A stretch of DNA of 6,473 bases from Planctomycetota bacterium (lineage in GTDB: Bacteria; Planctomycetota; Planctomycetia; Isosphaerales; Isosphaeraceae): positions 1-6,473 of the forward strand of contig JAKBCQ010000158.1 of NCBI GenBank assembly GCA_021807585.1. Reading direction: 5' to 3'. Position 1 is the first letter of the stretch. The number at the start of each line of letters is the position of its first letter. Of this stretch, positions 1 through 5,307 are shown one piece after another. Position numbers and translations under genes: made by a program. A model generated the notes under the pieces. The model was given only the letters and a program-made list of their open reading frames with translations, was not told the origin of the DNA and did not search any database.

Positions 1-254
1 GCCGACTTTCCTCAAGAATTCGCTCGCGAATCGCCGGAAAAGGCGAACCTGTCTCGGTTTCAGCCGAGGGGACGCGAGCCGATCCTCCGAGGCGTGCGTA
101 GACGCCAAGGAAAGCGGCCGACTGGTTACGTCAGGAGCGCGGCGGCCGAATCGACGAGAGTCGTCGATCAAGCTCCTCCGCGACGATCCGCGCGCCTTTC
201 AAGAAATCGTTGTCGAAGATATCAGTATCTGTCGACGATGTTCAGGAAAGGTCG

Positions 255-710
255 TCATGCGGCGATCGAGGCGATCAATTCCAGGCGTTTTAATATCACC
301 TGAAATCGATTGGGGTTGGAAAACCCCGCGAGGCGCCGGACCCGGCGCGCGACTGTCGAGCGAACTCTACCGTCGGCTTGAGGTTGGCGTCGATAAAACG
401 ACGCCGGCGTCTCGCCGCGTATACCGTCCGCCGCCGCTCTCGGCCTACTGAAGCCGAACGCGCTCGAGAGACGATCCACGCGACCTCGATCCGAGGACGA
501 ACAGCGCGAAGCCGGTGAATCCGGCGATCGCGACCAGCGTTCGTTCCCCGTCGTGTCAATTGGTGGATGGGAAATGGGAAGTCGATGCGGCTTTAAGGCG
601 CCGAGGGTATCGCCCACCATATTCCCGTTCGTCTTAACGACGAGCGACCGCGCGTCGACATTCAGCCCTTGGAAATTGGCCGAGAACGGACGGGTCTTAC
701 GGTTCAACAT
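255..710 (-). CDS. Doubtful hypothetical protein, 151 aa
   Basis: I do not recognise this ORF and doubt that it is an intact gene. The first 45 or so codons (beginning MLNRKTRPFSANFQGLNVDA) have GC-rich third positions, like the real genes nearby, and GAGG lies 8 bases before the ATG. After about residue 55 the translation becomes rich in Arg, Ser and Pro, as shadow frames do here. In the neighbouring frame, 445-556 then gives a hydrophobic helix followed by Arg residues (GSRSRGS) and a TAG stop. One reading is a small anchored protein broken by a single-base frameshift near 540. Another is that nothing here is expressed. Confidence 0.17.
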   Translation of the reverse strand: MLNRKTRPFSANFQGLNVDARSLVVKTNGNMVGDTLGALKPHRLPISHPPIDTTGNERWSRSPDSPASRCSSSDRGRVDRLSSAFGFSRPRAAADGIRGETPASFYRRQPQADGRVRSTVARRVRRLAGFSNPNRFQVILKRLELIASIAA

Positions 711-954
711 GGCTATACCCTCGCTTCCGCCGCATCGGGCGGGAAAAAAGTCGCGTCGACCGGCTCAATCGGCGGTGTCTCGACCAATGCGATCGAGCCG
801 GCCGACGCTGTCATTACGTAACGTGTTTCATCTCAAGGTCTTGCAACGATCTTTATGATCCGTTATCGGTCCGCCGGGGGTCCGAAAACGCCAATTACGC
901 GAATTGGTTGCAACCCCTTAGACGTCGCTCGCGCGAAAAAGTTCACGAGATCTC

Positions 955-977
955 AAAAAAAATGTCGAGGAACTCAA
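955..977 (-). terminator. Weak candidate terminator after the TPR gene
   Basis: On the minus strand a short stem, TTGAG/CTCGA with a 3-base loop and one G-T pair (977 to 965), is followed by CA and then eight T (962-955). It lies about 120 bases beyond the stop of the TPR gene. The stem is short, so this is tentative. A second weak hairpin on the same strand (CCAATT/AATTGG, 891-907) is followed by a TTTT run. Confidence 0.25.
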
Positions 978-1095
978 GCCGATCCCTTAAGGATCCGATT
1001 CCGCACGGAATTGAGATCGTTCGACATCAAGGTCGCTCGAACGCGCGATTGCGACGCTTTCAATCTTACGTCGATCGACAAGACCCGCGATTGAG

Positions 1096-2655
1096 TTATT
1101 TCGATCGACCCGACGCCGATCGTGATTTTTTGGCCTTCGATGTTCCCTTCGATTTCGCATTCGTCTCGGTGTTGATGGCGCGATCGACCGCGTCCGCCCC
1201 GTCGAGCCTGCGCAATTCGTTCAGAGCCAGATCGGCCGCCAAACAGCGCAGATTCCCCCGTGTCAAAACCCAATGCAAATGATCGCGCGCCTCGTCAACC
1301 TTTCCGGCGAACGACAAATCGACACCCAGGTACGCGTGCGCCTCGCTCGTTTGATCGGGAGTCGTCGCAGCGTCGAGAAGCTCCTTGGCGGTCGATTCGC
1401 GGCGGAGATATCTGATGATCGGTCCTGGCCACTCGGATCGAGGAACGTGTTTGCTCGCCTCTTCAAGCAAAGCTTCGGCGTCTCGCTTTTGATCGACCCG
1501 GTAAGAACCGAGCGCGCCGATCATCGCCGCGGTCGCCGCGTCGGGATCGTTCCAAGAACGCAGTTCGATATAAGCGTGTGTGGAAAACGCGGCGTCTTCG
1601 GGTTTGCGCACAGCGTCGATCGCGGCCATGTATAAAACGACGCTCGCGTCGTATCGATCGAGATTTCGCACGGTTTCGCAATCGTCGCGCGCTCCCTCAA
1701 GGTCGCCGCGGGTGAAGCGGGATGCGGCGCGGCATCCATAAGCATATGTGTTTTTAATGTCCAATTGCAACGCTTGTTCATGGTAGGATATCGCCGATCG
1801 AAACAGGCCGAGGCGGTCGCAACAGCGTCCCAGGGTTGAAAAAACCGACGATTGGCTTCTGATCGACGAGATCGATACAAGTTTTAATTCTCTACCGTTA
1901 TATGACGGGGTTTCGAATACGAAGTAGGGTCCCAGCCGAATCGCGGTGCGATAATCGCGCGTCGCCTCGTCGTGGCGACCGAGGCGATCGAGAACCTCGC
2001 CCCGTTCGAGATACGCCCCCAAATTACGCGACGCCAAATGGATCGACGCGTCAAAATCTTTGAGCGCGAGAAAATAGCGACCGAGATTCTTTCGCGCCTC
2101 TCCTCGAATGCGGAGATACCGCGATCGGCTGTCGAGATGTTCGCGTTCGACGAGCTTGATCGCCTTCTCGATGTCGGCGATTGCGCGTTCGTCTTGGTTC
2201 AGGCATATTCGAATCGATGCGCGATCTTCATAAGCGAGATGGATCGACGGATCGAGACGAATCGCGGCCAAACAATCGGGAATCGCCTTCTCATATTCAT
2301 GTTTTTGAATATTTGCAGAAACGCGATTAAGGATCGCGACGAGATTCGCGGGATCTTTGAGAATGACCGAGTCGAATTCCTGGATCGCCTCGTCGTATCG
2401 TCCCAGGCAACTGAGCACGAGTCCGTGTTTGAGCCGACCTGTTTGGTAATAGGGGTAAGTCGTCACGAGACGTTCGCACAGATTTAACGCTTCTAGATAT
2501 TCGCCGTTTCTTAAAAGATCTTGTGTTTGAACGATCGCCCGCGGAGCTCCCGGCGGGTCGGATTCCTGGGCGCGAACGCTTTGGGCGATCGACGAGAAGC
2601 AAACGATCGCGACGAATCGGATCAAGACGGCCGATCGAAGTCGACTTGTGTTCAT
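1096..2655 (-). CDS. Secreted TPR-repeat protein
   Basis: A 519-residue protein made mainly of tetratricopeptide repeats, helical hairpins that act as protein-binding scaffolds; no catalytic motif is visible. Residues 1-29 look like a Sec signal peptide: Arg near the start, a hydrophobic core (about 9-24), and probable cleavage after VRA at 29, so it should work outside the cytoplasmic membrane. TPR-like units lie at about 41-68, 73-102, 104-136, 138-170, 178-210, 211-243, 270-299 and 304-330, with the usual G.Y..A...F pattern (GRYDEAIQEFDSVILKDP at 85-102). A further unit at about 436-466, followed by AADLALNELRRL, resembles the C-terminal pattern of NlpI-like TPR proteins. The last 20 residues are a basic Lys/Ser tail, probably disordered. 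The ATG start is supported by a strong GGAGG site. It seems to be a single-gene unit, separated from the HAD gene by a probable terminator. Its partner is unknown. Confidence 0.9.
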   Translation of the reverse strand: MNTSRLRSAVLIRFVAIVCFSSIAQSVRAQESDPPGAPRAIVQTQDLLRNGEYLEALNLCERLVTTYPYYQTGRLKHGLVLSCLGRYDEAIQEFDSVILKDPANLVAILNRVSANIQKHEYEKAIPDCLAAIRLDPSIHLAYEDRASIRICLNQDERAIADIEKAIKLVEREHLDSRSRYLRIRGEARKNLGRYFLALKDFDASIHLASRNLGAYLERGEVLDRLGRHDEATRDYRTAIRLGPYFVFETPSYNGRELKLVSISSIRSQSSVFSTLGRCCDRLGLFRSAISYHEQALQLDIKNTYAYGCRAASRFTRGDLEGARDDCETVRNLDRYDASVVLYMAAIDAVRKPEDAAFSTHAYIELRSWNDPDAATAAMIGALGSYRVDQKRDAEALLEEASKHVPRSEWPGPIIRYLRRESTAKELLDAATTPDQTSEAHAYLGVDLSFAGKVDEARDHLHWVLTRGNLRCLAADLALNELRRLDGADAVDRAINTETNAKSKGTSKAKKSRSASGRSK

Positions 2656-2662
2656 GTCAAAG

Positions 2663-2667
2663 CCTCC
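2663..2667 (-). promoter_or_regulatory. Strong Shine-Dalgarno site of the TPR gene
   Basis: The minus strand reads GGAGG, 7 bases before the ATG at 2655. It fixes this start and is the best ribosome-binding site in the window. I saw no convincing -35/-10 pair upstream of it. Confidence 0.75.
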
Positions 2668-2725
2668 GTCCGAACTCGCGATCGGGGCTTGAACGTCGAG
2701 AACTTCGATCTTTGAGTTCCAAGGG

Positions 2726-2751
2726 AAAAGCGCCGATCGACCGAACGGCGC
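2726..2751 (-). terminator. Probable intrinsic terminator of the HD-HAD operon
   Basis: On the minus strand a perfect 6-base-pair stem GCGCCG/CGGCGC (arms 2751-2746 and 2735-2730) with a 10-base loop is followed directly by TTTT (2729-2726) and then CCC. It lies about 55 bases past the HAD stop codon and before the TPR start, where a terminator is expected. The T run is short and the loop rather long. Confidence 0.45.
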
Positions 2752-2806
2752 GTCTCACTTAGGGATACTCATCATCGACTTGTCATCGAGCGTCGAAGCC
2801 GAGCGA

Positions 2807-3418
2807 TCAAGCCTCGACCCCGTGCTCCTTCAAAACCGTGCGGAGCGTTTCGAGATCTTGAAATTGATACGCGTGTAAACCGAGCGCGATCGCGGGCTCG
2901 ACGTTGAGCGCGCGATCGTCGATGAATAGCGCGTGCGACTTGGAACAGCACGAGATCCCGAGGGCGCTCGTGTAAATCCCCTCGTCGGGCTTCGCCTGTC
3001 CCAGATAACACGACGTCAAAAACGCCGAGAACACGTCGTGCAGCTTGAACGTGCGGACGCGATATTCGTGGAGTTCGCGCGATTCGTTGTTGAGCGTGAA
3101 GAGTCGATACTTTCCCGTCGCAGCCAGCTTTCGCAGCCAGTCGAGCGTCTCTCCCAACGCCTTCGATTGACTGAACATAAACGTTTTGAAATCATCGGGA
3201 GAGAACGTCCGCGACCGATGAAACACGGCTTTCTTGATGTAAGAGTCAAGGCTCAATCGACCCGTCTCGAACGCGGTCTTGAGCATCTCGTGGCGCGTTT
3301 GAAATTCTTGATAATCGAGCTGGAACGCCTCGGCGGCGCGTTTCCTCGCGCCGGTGTCCCAGGCGTTCGTCAAGAAAACGCCGCCGATGTCCATAAATAA
3401 GGTTGGAATCTGAATCAT
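2807..3418 (-). CDS. HAD-superfamily hydrolase (phosphatase-like, subfamily IA style)
   Basis: A 203-residue protein with the four HAD motifs in order, so probably a Mg-dependent phosphatase using an aspartyl-phosphate intermediate. Motif I is FMDIGGV with nucleophile Asp10. The usual second Asp is replaced by Gly12, as in the DxGGV/DxGNV branch that includes YihX-like phosphatases. Motif II falls at LFTLNNES (106-113), where Asn110 stands at the usual Ser/Thr place. Motif III is Lys143 in GQAKPDEG, and motif IV is Asp167-Asp168 in LFIDDR. Residues from about 17 to 90 form the helical cap expected of type IA. Full length for the family, with no signal peptide; cytosolic. Its ATG overlaps the stop of the HD gene (ATGA, 3415-3418), and GAGG lies 9 bases upstream, so translation is probably coupled. 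The substrate cannot be read from the sequence. Sugar phosphates or nucleotides are possible. Confidence 0.88.
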   Translation of the reverse strand: MIQIPTLFMDIGGVFLTNAWDTGARKRAAEAFQLDYQEFQTRHEMLKTAFETGRLSLDSYIKKAVFHRSRTFSPDDFKTFMFSQSKALGETLDWLRKLAATGKYRLFTLNNESRELHEYRVRTFKLHDVFSAFLTSCYLGQAKPDEGIYTSALGISCCSKSHALFIDDRALNVEPAIALGLHAYQFQDLETLRTVLKEHGVEA

Positions 3419-4305
3419 CGCTCGCCGCCTCGCACTTCGGTGTCGGTTCGTTCGATTCGTTCGGTCCGTGTCGATCCGTCTTCGCCTTCGTCGCGCTCGA
3501 TCGCGTCGTACTCGTTCTCAAGATTCTTCAAATAATCAATTGCTTGATCGAGGGTCGGCGTCTCGACTCCCGCCGTCCTGCCCGCCTCGTCGATCTCGCG
3601 CAAAAGCATAAGGTCATCAAAATGCTCAGAATCTTCGATTTGTTTGCGTTTGGCGGGTTCGAGCTTTTTTTGATGGTAGAGGAGCGCGTCCATGTGCTTG
3701 CGGATGAGCCAGTCGGTTCTGGGGGTTATCGTACCCGCGAGCGAATCGGCGCCCGCCTGCGCGTGGTCGGCGTGATCGATCGCCTTACCGACGTCGTGTA
3801 AGAGCGCCGCGGTGAGGAATTCTTCGTCGTGGGGACGAACGTCGAGGGCGAGTTGAAATACCTGAAGGCTGTGATATAAGGCGTCTCCCTCGGGGTGATA
3901 TTTAGGATTCTGCTTGATTGCTTCGAGCGGTTCCAAACGCAACCGGTAAATTGTGAAACGATCGAGATGATCGGCGATGTCCAAAAGACGCCCCGCGGGT
4001 TCGGGGCGTTTTTCGTTCTTATCGCCGGGTCGCCGCGCCTTCGCCTGGAACAACGCGAGTAATTCTTGCCGAACTTCGCCGTCGGTCGGCAAATCGCCCG
4101 GCTTCACCCTCCGACCCAACACCGCGACCGCCTTGCGCTTCGCTCCATAATAGACCGCTTCGCCGAAATCACGCACCGAGTCCCAATCGATCGCGGGATC
4201 GAGCTCGTCGTACAACCGTCGTGCCGCTTCGGCCGCGATCTGGCGACGAACCCGAGGCGATACCCCGGGGGACGAATCGTTCCTTTTTTTAAACTTATCG
4301 TGCAT
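3415..4305 (-). CDS. HD-domain phosphohydrolase
   Basis: A 296-residue cytosolic protein with a central HD domain, a metal-dependent phosphohydrolase fold. Visible ligands are His145 (ALYHSLQVF), His170-Asp171 (AALLHDVGKA), His178 or His181, and a terminal Asp at 230-231 (FDDLMLLREIDEAGR). The YHPEGD segment just before the first His recalls the HD domain linked to CCA-adding enzymes, but no nucleotidyltransferase domain is present. The N-terminal 90 residues are helical and contain GAKRKAVAVLGRRVKPGDLP (54-73), which looks like a conserved accessory module of unknown role. The C-terminal 30 residues are highly charged and probably disordered. The start is the only ATG after an in-frame TGA about 20 bases upstream; no good ribosome-binding site is close (GAGGGG lies 14 bases away). 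First gene of a two-gene operon with the HAD hydrolase. Substrate unknown; nucleotides or cyclic phosphates are typical of the fold. Confidence 0.87.
   Translation of the reverse strand: MHDKFKKRNDSSPGVSPRVRRQIAAEAARRLYDELDPAIDWDSVRDFGEAVYYGAKRKAVAVLGRRVKPGDLPTDGEVRQELLALFQAKARRPGDKNEKRPEPAGRLLDIADHLDRFTIYRLRLEPLEAIKQNPKYHPEGDALYHSLQVFQLALDVRPHDEEFLTAALLHDVGKAIDHADHAQAGADSLAGTITPRTDWLIRKHMDALLYHQKKLEPAKRKQIEDSEHFDDLMLLREIDEAGRTAGVETPTLDQAIDYLKNLENEYDAIERDEGEDGSTRTERIERTDTEVRGGER
3983..4013 (+). terminator. Terminator-like hairpin inside the HD gene, usable on both strands
   Basis: A perfect 7-base-pair stem CGCCCCG/CGGGGCG (3989-3995 and 4002-4008) with a 6-base loop is followed on the plus strand by TTTTT (4009-4013). 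On the minus strand it is followed by TCTTTT. By form it is the best intrinsic terminator in the window, yet it lies in the coding sequence of the HD gene (about residues 97-107), with the better T tract antisense to it. It could stop antisense transcription, attenuate the operon, or be chance. Confidence 0.4.
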
Positions 4306-4387
4306 AATCCCGATTCGAACCCCTCAATCGTCACCGCGGGGAATCGATCCGCACGTCGCGCAGCGATCGACCGACCCCCAAGTCTAG

Positions 4388-4445
4388 CGTGCGCCGCGCG
4401 GTTTGAACACGCCGCGAATACCGAAACCGTAATCCGCGGCGCACG
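4388..4445 (-). ncRNA. Structured tRNA-like hairpin element between genes
   Basis: An 11-base-pair perfect inverted repeat (4388-4398 with 4435-4445) lies in the transcribed direction between the hydrolase and HD genes. Read on the minus strand, it also fits a reduced tRNA fold. It has a 7-base-pair acceptor-like stem GTGCGCC/GGCGCAC (4444-4438 with 4395-4389) and a directly adjoining 5-base-pair T-arm-like stem GCGTG/CGCGC. The 7-base loop is TTCAAAC, with the T-loop consensus residues G53, TTC, R57, A58 and C61. Only 25 bases (4437-4413) separate the two parts, where a real tRNA needs about 42, and they fold as one 6-base-pair arm. It is therefore not a normal tRNA. The 5' arm can instead pair 7 bases with the middle CGCGGCG (4410-4416), so two exclusive folds exist. 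No T tract follows, so it is not an ordinary terminator. Expression is unproven. Confidence 0.33.
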
Positions 4446-4449
4446 ACGG

Positions 4450-4483
4450 ATGACGAATCACGCGGCTGCAAAATAATCGTCAT
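4450..4483. repeat. Inverted repeat ATGACGA-N20-TCGTCAT
   Basis: Perfect 7-base arms (4450-4456 and 4477-4483) with a 20-base spacer start 17 bases past the stop of the cysteine hydrolase gene, next to the larger structured element. It could be a 3' untranslated hairpin of that gene or a protein-binding site. It has no T tract. Confidence 0.35.
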
Positions 4484-4499
4484 ATCCTAATGTTATGAG

Positions 4500-5102
4500 T
4501 TACTGATCGATGACGTCGACGATCGTCAAGAAAGCTCCTTTATGAACGAATTCGGTCAGGATCGCGGGTTCGGCCGCCGAATCGACGGCGCGGACCGCGT
4601 CGACCAAAACCGCGACCGTTCGACCCCTCGCGAGCAACCCCTCGACCGCGGCCTTCACGCAGAAATCGGTCGCGACCCCATAAACGTAAAACGTCGTTTC
4701 TTGATCGCCGAGAGCGGCGAAGATCGCGTTTGAGGATTGATTTGTAAACAAATCGTAATGTCGCTTATAAATTGTGACGTGATCGATCGTTTGATCGGGA
4801 ACGATGAACGCTTGCTCGGGTTCGATCACCAAACTTCGCGGTCGCGCGGTTTCGGGAATCCGTTCTTGTCCTTTCGATCCGACGAGGCAGTGAGGTGGAA
4901 AGGGCTCGATCACGGAATCTTGGGGTTGATGCGCGCACGCGGTGGCGACCACGGGGATTCGCCGCCGGCGTGCGATCTCGGTCAATCGTGCGAGCGCGGG
5001 GCGGATCGAGGTCGAACCCGCGATGAAGAGCGCTCCGTCGGGGTCGAGAAAGTCGCGCTGGGTGTCGATATCGACGAAAACCACGTTCGCATCGGCGGGC
5101 AT
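4500..5102 (-). CDS. Isochorismatase/nicotinamidase-family cysteine hydrolase
   Basis: A cytosolic alpha/beta hydrolase, 200 residues from the ATG at 5102. Residues here are numbered from the longer TTG-started form (5117); subtract 5 for the ATG form. The catalytic triad of the family is present: Asp18 (VDIDTQRDF), Lys118 (IYKRHYDLF) and Cys153 (YGVATDFCV), with the usual cis-peptide Val-Ala-Thr before it. PPHC (74-77) supplies His76, aligned with a metal-binding His of nicotinamidases. The other metal motif, normally TxDxH, reads TACAH (59-63), so the Asp is replaced by Cys61. Nicotinamidase (nicotinamide to nicotinate, NAD salvage) is the closest activity, but another amide or ester is possible. 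I prefer the ATG because the TTG has no ribosome-binding site, GAG lies 8 bases before the ATG, and the fold starts just after it. It is transcribed away from the coiled-coil gene; whether it reads through into the HD gene 194 bases on is open. Confidence 0.87.
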   Translation of the reverse strand: MPADANVVFVDIDTQRDFLDPDGALFIAGSTSIRPALARLTEIARRRRIPVVATACAHQPQDSVIEPFPPHCLVGSKGQERIPETARPRSLVIEPEQAFIVPDQTIDHVTIYKRHYDLFTNQSSNAIFAALGDQETTFYVYGVATDFCVKAAVEGLLARGRTVAVLVDAVRAVDSAAEPAILTEFVHKGAFLTIVDVIDQ

Positions 5103-5153
5103 CGGAATCACTCGCAATCGTCGCTTCGACCGACGCTACGGCGATCGATCGTT

Positions 5154-5185
5154 CGCTCGCTGTTATGTTAGCCGGAAAGCGAGCG
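5154..5185. repeat. Inverted repeat in the divergent promoter region, possible operator
   Basis: CGCTCGCT (5154-5161) and AGCGAGCG (5178-5185) are perfect 8-base arms around a 16-base spacer, between two divergent genes. The spacer contains TAACAT on the minus strand, a poor -10-like box for the hydrolase gene. This could be an operator or a 5' untranslated hairpin; no regulator gene is in the window. Confidence 0.35.
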
Positions 5186-5230
5186 TGGGGAAAGCGATCC
5201 GATTTGTTCGTCAATTGTCGAATCACCCTC

Positions 5231-5259
5231 TTGCGACGCTCGCCCGGGACGTATAGAAT
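5231..5259 (+). promoter_or_regulatory. Sigma-70-type promoter of the coiled-coil membrane protein gene
   Basis: The -35 box TTGCGA (5231-5236, 4 of 6 to consensus) and the -10 box TAGAAT (5254-5259, 5 of 6) are 17 bases apart, the optimal spacing. Transcription would start near 5266, leaving a leader of about 40 bases before the ATG at 5308. This is the best promoter I see in the window. Confidence 0.55.
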
Positions 5260-5294
5260 CGTCTGATCGATGAATCCGATCGGAGATGATAGCC

Positions 5295-5300
5295 GGGAGA
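5295..5300 (+). promoter_or_regulatory. Ribosome-binding site GGGAGA deciding the 5308 start
   Basis: GGGAGA lies 7 bases before the ATG at 5308. An in-frame TAG at 5290-5292 excludes any longer product, so the start is well fixed. A nine-codon ORF (ATG at 5286, TGA ending at 5315) overlaps the start in another frame. Confidence 0.6.
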
Positions 5301-5307
5301 TCGCGCG

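Larger units (their letters stand above)
1..1095. other. Long stretch without a defensible gene; possible decayed coding sequence
   Basis: No frame here gives a protein with recognisable domains. Several short stretches look coding-like but lie in different frames and strands. On the minus strand, 131-241 reads as 36 codons ending at TGA, including FDNDFLKGARIVAEELDRRL, with no start codon. Also on the minus strand, 713-814 is a 33-codon ORF (MTASAGSIALVETPPIEP...) that stops two bases before the ATG at 710. At 445-556 on the minus strand a third frame encodes a hydrophobic stretch, TLVAIAGFTGFALFVLG, that resembles a C-terminal membrane anchor. On the plus strand, 3-101 is open from the window edge to TAG. 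The DNA is poor in TA-containing stops, so chance open frames are expected; a gene graveyard is possible but unproven. Small inverted repeats occur at 53-68, 891-907 and 998-1011, and ATGGGAA is tandemly repeated at 568-581. Confidence 0.5.

Noticed and set aside
998..1011. Inverted repeat ATTCCG-CA-CGGAAT and the nearby GATCC-CTTAA-GGATC
   Set aside because: Short palindromes without a T tract; expected by chance in DNA rich in GATC-type words.
908..1282. Plus-strand ORF of 124 codons reaching into the TPR gene
   Set aside because: Its second half is antisense to the TPR C-terminus, and the first half has no recognisable motif or ribosome-binding site.
1972..2487. Plus-strand ORF of 171 codons
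   Set aside because: It lies wholly antisense to TPR repeats with clear consensus residues.
2933..3400. Plus-strand ORF of 155 codons
   Set aside because: Antisense shadow of the HAD gene, which has all four family motifs.
4312..4321. Minus-strand GGTTCGAATC, like a tRNA T loop
   Set aside because: The flanking bases do not form a T stem and no acceptor or anticodon arm fits around it.
4381..4407. Possible promoter for the HD-HAD operon on the minus strand (TTCAAA and TAGACT)
   Set aside because: The spacing is only 15 bases and both boxes match 4 of 6; they also lie within or beside the structured element.
5103..5117. TTG start adding five residues to the cysteine hydrolase
   Set aside because: There is no ribosome-binding site before it, and the ATG at 5102 suits the fold better; it cannot be fully excluded.
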